A stretch of 64,000 nt of DNA from Halanaerobacter jeridensis (GTDB lineage Bacteria; Bacillota; Halanaerobiia; Halobacteroidales; Halobacteroidaceae), in assembly GCF_016908315.1 (NCBI RefSeq), contig NZ_JAFBDQ010000007.1:62001-126000 (forward strand). Direction: 5' to 3'. Position numbers and translations under genes: made by a program. Each line of letters begins with the position of its first letter. The stretch's first letter is position 1. Positions 59,538 through 64,000 of the stretch are shown piece by piece. Below the pieces are notes generated by a model. The model was not told the DNA's origin, ran no database searches, and was given only the letters and a program-made list of their open reading frames with translations.

Positions 59538-60974
59538 ATGATTGCAATAGGTGCAGACCATGCTGGATTTAAATTAAAGGAATTAATAAAAGATTATTTT
59601 GATCGAAAACAAATTGTTTATCAAGATTTTGGTACTTTTGATGATGAAAGGGTGGATAGTGTTGATATTGCCAAAACTGTTTGTGAAAAAATAAGAAATG
59701 AAGATTACAATAAAGGGATTTTGATTTGTGGTACAGGGATTGGCATGTCAATTACTGCTAATAAGATTCCTGGTATTCGTGCAGCGTTAGTAGAGAATGT
59801 ATATTCTGCTAGAACAAGTAAAAGACATAATGATGCTAATGTTATTTGTATTGGAGCTAGGGTTTCTGGTTTTTCTTTAGTAAAAGAAATGATAAATTGC
59901 TGGCTGCAGGCAGATTTTGATGCACAAACAAGACGAATTCGCAGAAAGAATAAGATTCAATCTCTTGAACAGGAATATAATAAGGAGGAGTTCATAATGT
60001 CTAAATTTAAAGTGATGGTTACGGATTATGAATATGAAACTTTAGAGTATGAAGAAAAAATATTAAAAGAGATTGATGCTGAATTTCTGAAGGCTCAAGC
60101 TAGAACTCAAGAAGAAGTTATAGAAGCAGCGCCAAAAGATGTAGATGGTTTATTAGTGCAGTATGCTCAAATTGGAGAAGAAGTATTTAAAGCTTTACCA
60201 CAGTTAAAAGTTGTAGCTAGATATGGAATAGGGGTAGATACAGTAGATTTAGAAGCAGCAACTGATCATGGAGTAAATGTTGTTAACGTTGCAGAATATT
60301 GTCAAGATGAAGTATCTGATCAAGCTCTGTCTTTACTATTAGCTTGTGCTAGAAAAACAGTATTATTGAATAATGACGTTAAGAGTGGGAATTGGGATTT
60401 CAGTATTGCAAAGCCAATTTATCGTTTGCGAGATAGAACTTTAGGAATTGTTGGTTTTGGTAAAATCCCACGTAAATTAGCAGATAAGGCTACAGCTTTA
60501 GGATTAGAATTATTAGTTCATGACCCTTTTGTAGAAAAAGAAGTAACAGAAAAATATGATGTAGAATTAGTTGAATTAGATAAATTAATGAAAAAGTCAG
60601 ATTTTATATCAATTCATGTACCTTTAAATGAGAACACAAAACATATGATTAGTACTAAAGAATTTGAGTTAATGAAAGAATCATCCTTTATTATTAATAC
60701 CGCTAGAGGAGCAGTAATAGATGAGGAGGCATTAATTGCAGCTTTAAAAGATAATGAGTTAGCTGGAGCTGCTTTAGATGTAACAGAGCAAGAGCCAATT
60801 ACAAAGGATAACCCATTGTTAGAAATGGATAATGTAATTATAACTCCACATGTTGGCTGGTATTCGGAGGATGCACAAATTGAATTACAGACTAGAGCTG
60901 CTGAAGGGGTTGCTGACGTGTTGATGGGGAATAAACCTAAATATTTAGTAAATCAAGAGGTATTAGAAAAATAG
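59538..60974 (+). CDS. RpiB-type sugar-phosphate isomerase reading into a 2-hydroxyacid dehydrogenase
   Basis: One uninterrupted 478-codon frame. Residues 1-148 are an RpiB/LacAB isomerase (GADHAGFKLKELIK, GILICGTGIGMSI, TSKRHNDANVICIG). Residues 154-478 are a D-isomer 2-hydroxyacid dehydrogenase of the SerA family (LGIVGFGKIPRKLA, NTARGAVIDEEAL, ITPHVGW). At the junction, AAGGAGGAG (59982-59990) precedes ATG 59997 by 6 bp, so the dehydrogenase can also start on its own. A lost isomerase stop codon would explain this. Both a fusion and a separate dehydrogenase may be made. Confidence 0.9.
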   Translation: MIAIGADHAGFKLKELIKDYFDRKQIVYQDFGTFDDERVDSVDIAKTVCEKIRNEDYNKGILICGTGIGMSITANKIPGIRAALVENVYSARTSKRHNDANVICIGARVSGFSLVKEMINCWLQADFDAQTRRIRRKNKIQSLEQEYNKEEFIMSKFKVMVTDYEYETLEYEEKILKEIDAEFLKAQARTQEEVIEAAPKDVDGLLVQYAQIGEEVFKALPQLKVVARYGIGVDTVDLEAATDHGVNVVNVAEYCQDEVSDQALSLLLACARKTVLLNNDVKSGNWDFSIAKPIYRLRDRTLGIVGFGKIPRKLADKATALGLELLVHDPFVEKEVTEKYDVELVELDKLMKKSDFISIHVPLNENTKHMISTKEFELMKESSFIINTARGAVIDEEALIAALKDNELAGAALDVTEQEPITKDNPLLEMDNVIITPHVGWYSEDAQIELQTRAAEGVADVLMGNKPKYLVNQEVLEK

Positions 60975-61035
60975 ATTAGTAGAATTACAGAAAAATTATA
61001 ACTTTAGATAACTAATAAAACCAAGGAGGGATATT

Positions 61036-61986
61036 GTGTTAGATGTAGTTACTTTTGGTGAAACGATGGTAATGATGAATCCAGTAGAATCTGGAAATCT
61101 AAAATATATTTATGATTATAAGAAGCAGTTAGGAGGGGCCGAAAGTAATTTTGCTATTAGTTTATCTAGATTAGGGCACCAAGTAGGTTGGTTTAGTAAG
61201 TTGGGCAAAGACCCGCATGGTGAATATATTAAATCTTTTATTCAAGGTGAAGGAGTAGATACCTCTCAAGTTAAATTCACTTCTCAGGCACCAACCGGCT
61301 TATTTTTTAAAGAAAGAAAGGAACTGGGCGAAAGCAATGTTTATTATTACAGACATAATTCAGCAGCTAGTAAGATGAAGCCAGAAGATTTATCAGAGGA
61401 ATATATTAGTCAGGCTAAATATTTACATTTAACAGGAATTACACCAGCATTAAGTGATTCTTGTTATAAAACGATTTTGGAAGCAATTAATATAGCTAAA
61501 GAAAATAATGTTAATATTTCTTTCGATCCTAATCTACGTTTAAAACTATGGAGTAAAGAAAAAATGAATGAAGTAATGCTAGATTTATTTGAAAAAGTAG
61601 ATATTGTATTACCTGGTATCGAAGAAGGAGAAATTTTATTAGGTACAGATAACCCCACTGAAATAGCTGATGAAATTTTAGATTTAGGTGCTGAAATTGT
61701 GGTAGTTAAATTAGGAGCAGAAGGGGCTTTAGTTGCTAATAAGAATAATAAAGAGAAAGTAGCAGGCTACAACGTCGAAAAAGTTGTAGATCCAATCGGA
61801 GCAGGAGATGGTTTTGCAGCTGGATTTATTTCGGCTCAATTAAGAGGAAAAGATTTAGTAGAATCTACTAAATTAGCAAATGCAGTAGGAGCATTTGCTA
61901 CTACAGTTATTGGAGACGTAGAGGGTTTGCCTACTAGAGAAGAGGTCGAAATATTTACTGGAAAAAAAGATGTTATTAATAGGTAA
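61036..61986 (+). CDS. kdgK: PfkB-family sugar kinase, probable 2-keto-3-deoxy-acid kinase
   Basis: 316 residues of the ribokinase fold. The N-terminal FGETMVMMNP and GGAESNFAISLSRLG mark substrate binding, and DPIGAGDGFAAGF carries the catalytic aspartate near residue 256. GTG 61036 follows AAGGAGGG. Next to a KDPG-type aldolase and DgoD it most likely phosphorylates 2-keto-3-deoxy-galactonate or -gluconate. Confidence 0.88.
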   Translation: MLDVVTFGETMVMMNPVESGNLKYIYDYKKQLGGAESNFAISLSRLGHQVGWFSKLGKDPHGEYIKSFIQGEGVDTSQVKFTSQAPTGLFFKERKELGESNVYYYRHNSAASKMKPEDLSEEYISQAKYLHLTGITPALSDSCYKTILEAINIAKENNVNISFDPNLRLKLWSKEKMNEVMLDLFEKVDIVLPGIEEGEILLGTDNPTEIADEILDLGAEIVVVKLGAEGALVANKNNKEKVAGYNVEKVVDPIGAGDGFAAGFISAQLRGKDLVESTKLANAVGAFATTVIGDVEGLPTREEVEIFTGKKDVINR

Positions 61987-62002
61987 TAAAAGGGGGGGTA
62001 AA

Positions 62003-62650
62003 ATGAGAAAAGAACGGACTTTAAAAAAAATAACTGATAGCGGAGTGGTAGCAGTAATTAGAGGTATGGAAGCTGATAAAGTAGTTAATGTAGTTGATGC
62101 ATTATTAGAAGGAGGAGTAAAAGCTTTAGAAATAACTTTGAATACAGATGGGGCTATAGATTTAATTGAAGAAATAACAAATAGAGTAGAGGACACAGAA
62201 GCTATTGTGGGAGCGGGAACAGTATTAGATGGTGAGACAGCTAGAGCTGCTATTTTAGCTGGAGCTGAATTTGTATTTGCTCCTAATTTAAATCAAGATG
62301 TAATCGAAGTTTGTAATCGTTATGGCAAATTAGTTATTCCAGGAGTTATGACGCCAACTGAAATTGTTAATGCTTATGAATCTGGAGCGGATTTAGTAAA
62401 AGTATTTCCAGCAGGAGTTATGTCTCCTGAATATATAAAAAGTATTAAAGGTCCTTTAGACCATATTCCTATGATGCCTACAGGAGGGGTTAGTTTAGAT
62501 AATGCAGAAGACTTTATTAAAGCTGGAGTAGAAGCCCTTGGAGTTGGAGGAGCACTAATGAATGAAGCAGCTATAAAAAATAAAAATTATGAAGTTATAA
62601 CTGAAAAAGCTAAACAATTAACTAAAGTTGTAGAAGATGCTAGAAAATAA
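62003..62650 (+). CDS. eda: KDPG/KDPGal aldolase
   Basis: 215 residues of the class I Eda/DgoA type. VVAVIRGMEADK is at the N-terminus, the glutamate is in ALEITLNTD near 46, and the Schiff-base lysine is in DLVKVFPAG near 133. It splits 2-keto-3-deoxy-6-phospho-sugar acids to pyruvate and glyceraldehyde-3-phosphate. ATG 62003 has AGGGGGGG. An in-frame start at 61970 lies within the kinase gene. Confidence 0.93.
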   Translation: MRKERTLKKITDSGVVAVIRGMEADKVVNVVDALLEGGVKALEITLNTDGAIDLIEEITNRVEDTEAIVGAGTVLDGETARAAILAGAEFVFAPNLNQDVIEVCNRYGKLVIPGVMTPTEIVNAYESGADLVKVFPAGVMSPEYIKSIKGPLDHIPMMPTGGVSLDNAEDFIKAGVEALGVGGALMNEAAIKNKNYEVITEKAKQLTKVVEDARK

Positions 62651-62689
62651 TTATCTAAAGAGATATAGATTTAAAAGGAGCGGATTAAT

Positions 62690-63139
62690 ATGATTACTGA
62701 TAGTTTAAGTAATGCTTCATGTTATTACGAGATTAATGAAAGATTGGAAAAAGCATTTGAATTTCTAGAAGAGAATGATTTTTCAAAGTGGAAAGATGGA
62801 AAATATGAAATAGATAATGATGATATATTTGCTATAGTAGACTCTTATCAAACTAAACCTCAAGAAGAGGGGGTATGGGAGGCACATCGTGAATATATTG
62901 ATATTCAATATATTAGCGAGGGAACGGAGTTAATAGGTTATTCTAATATAGATACAATGAATCTTAATGAATATGATAAAAATAATGATTTCTTAACATT
63001 TGAAGGTGCTGGAGATTTTTTTAGAGTTAAACCAGGGAATTTTGTAGTTTTCATGCCACAAGATGTCCATATGCCTGCTATTAATATTAATGATAGTCAA
63101 AATGTAAAAAAAGTAATTATTAAAGTTAAAATTAATTAG
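62690..63139 (+). CDS. YhcH/YjgK/YiaL-family cupin protein
   Basis: 149 residues with the DUF386 signatures [19 protein letters not shown] near 64 and [16 protein letters not shown] near 120, the latter with the metal-binding histidine. Members accompany sialic-acid, galactoside and sugar-acid operons and may be sugar isomerases or epimerases. AAAGGAG precedes ATG 62690. It sits between eda and dgoD in the operon. Confidence 0.9.
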   Translation: MITDSLSNASCYYEINERLEKAFEFLEENDFSKWKDGKYEIDNDDIFAIVDSYQTKPQEEGVWEAHREYIDIQYISEGTELIGYSNIDTMNLNEYDKNNDFLTFEGAGDFFRVKPGNFVVFMPQDVHMPAININDSQNVKKVIIKVKIN

Positions 63140-63165
63140 TTAGAAATTTAAAAGTGGTGATAAAT

Positions 63166-64000
63166 ATGAAAATTACTAATCTAGAAACTTTTATTCTTCC
63201 TCCACGCTGGTTATTTTTAAAGATAGAAACGGATGAAGGTATTAGTGGTTGGGGAGAACCAATAGTTGAGGGAAGAGCTAAAACAGTAGAAACTGCTGTG
63301 GAAGAATTAAGTGATTATTTACTTGACCAGGATCCATTGAGAATAGAAGATCATTGGCAGGTTTTATACCGAGGGGGTTTTTATCGTGGCGGGCCAATTT
63401 TAATGAGTGCTATTGCGGGAATTGATCAAGCCCTATGGGATATTAAAGGTAAATATTATGATGCTTCTATTCATGAACTGTTGGGTGGAGCTTGTCGAGA
63501 TTCAATTAAAGTTTATTCTTGGATTGGTGGTAATAGACCGAGTAATGTGGGGGAAGAAGCTAAAAAAAGAGCTGAATCAGGGTTTACTGCTATAAAGATG
63601 AATGCAACGCAAGAATTACAATATATTGATTCTAATAAAAAGTTAGAAGCAGTAGTAAATAGAGTTGCTGCAGTGCGAGAGACAGTAGGAAAAGATTTTG
63701 GTATTGGAATTGATTTTCATGGGCGAGTTCACAAAGCAATGGCTAAAACATTAGCTAAAGAATTAGAAGCTTATAATCCAATGTTTATTGAAGAACCTGT
63801 ATTACCTCAAAATAATGATGCCCTAGAGGAAATTTCTAAGCAGAGTAAAATTCCTATTGCTACTGGCGAAAGAATGTTTTCCCGTTGGGATTTTAAAGAT
63901 CTATTGGCTTCTGGTTATGTAGATGTTATTCAACCAGATCTCTCTCATGCTGGAGGTATTACAGAATGTAAAAAAATAGCTTCTATGGCTGAGGCTTATG
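63166..64000 (+). CDS. dgoD: D-galactonate dehydratase (partial, runs off the window)
   Basis: An enolase-superfamily enzyme: D-galactonate to 2-keto-3-deoxy-galactonate. The first 278 codons are present with no stop. [47 protein letters not shown] and the metal ligands in [13 protein letters not shown] and TGERMFSR correspond closely to E. coli DgoD as I recall it. [13 protein letters not shown] is the last conserved block seen. The catalytic C-terminal histidine lies beyond the window. It identifies the substrate of the whole operon most directly. Confidence 0.92.
   Translation, partial: MKITNLETFILPPRWLFLKIETDEGISGWGEPIVEGRAKTVETAVEELSDYLLDQDPLRIEDHWQVLYRGGFYRGGPILMSAIAGIDQALWDIKGKYYDASIHELLGGACRDSIKVYSWIGGNRPSNVGEEAKKRAESGFTAIKMNATQELQYIDSNKKLEAVVNRVAAVRETVGKDFGIGIDFHGRVHKAMAKTLAKELEAYNPMFIEEPVLPQNNDALEEISKQSKIPIATGERMFSRWDFKDLLASGYVDVIQPDLSHAGGITECKKIASMAEAY

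Overview
The window is low-GC DNA with Firmicutes-type signals: strong AGGAGG ribosome sites, many TTG and GTG starts, and sporulation-family genes (SpoVS, a Spo0E-like protein). Gene content (RpoN-controlled acyl-CoA genes, an EtfA with an N-terminal ferredoxin domain, TRAP transport of sugar acids) suggests an anaerobic, possibly halophilic member of the Halanaerobiales. That placement is inference.

1-15.6 kb: core metabolism under sigma-54. rpoN is followed by two convincing -24/-12 promoters (1637-1653 and 6169-6185). The first precedes coaD, a MaoC-type hydratase, an acyl-CoA dehydrogenase and etfBA. The second precedes a CoA-transferase, a GntP-family permease and an SDR reductase, with two thiolases beyond a hairpin. 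A PAS-PAS-AAA+ activator at 13.8-15.6 kb is the obvious partner, and both promoters have a shared TGTAG-N8-CTACA palindrome 170-240 bp upstream. The enzyme set fits (R)-3-hydroxybutyrate, acetoacetate or butyrate interconversion. The usual (S)-specific dehydrogenase survives only as an internally deleted remnant (12.87-13.09 kb).

15.6-19.9 kb: housekeeping genes secG, rnr, smpB, ssrA (tmRNA) and tRNA-Trp, plus a 278-bp imperfect inverted-repeat element upstream of rnr.

19.8-46.9 kb: a 27-kb genomic island inserted in the 3' end of tRNA-Trp. The boundaries are visible as a 51-bp direct repeat (19815-19865 and 46842-46892). It carries an integrase and excisionase beside the tRNA, a CI-like repressor, SpoVS, a type I restriction system with a YgjP-like metalloprotease, and a two-gene Kiwa (KwaA/KwaB) defence system. 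It also carries a c-di-GMP and chemotaxis cluster and an HUH replication initiator in a module bracketed by about 90-bp repeats. A degenerate tyrosine recombinase, an MNT nucleotidyltransferase and an Rpn-type nuclease complete it.

46.9-54.3 kb: accessory DNA to the right of the island. A lipoprotein, a 1278-residue class-3 lipase with RTX-associated motifs and a VgrG-like spike protein form a probable contractile-injection effector module with no other tail genes in view. A truncated second copy of the MNT gene and a small amphipathic peptide follow.

54.5-64 kb: a sugar-acid (probably D-galactonate) catabolic operon. It contains an IclR regulator with three matching KdgR-like palindromes, a TRAP transporter, a DapA-family aldolase, an RpiB reading directly into a 2-hydroxyacid dehydrogenase, a PfkB kinase, a KDPG-type aldolase, a YhcH-family protein and DgoD, which runs off the right edge.
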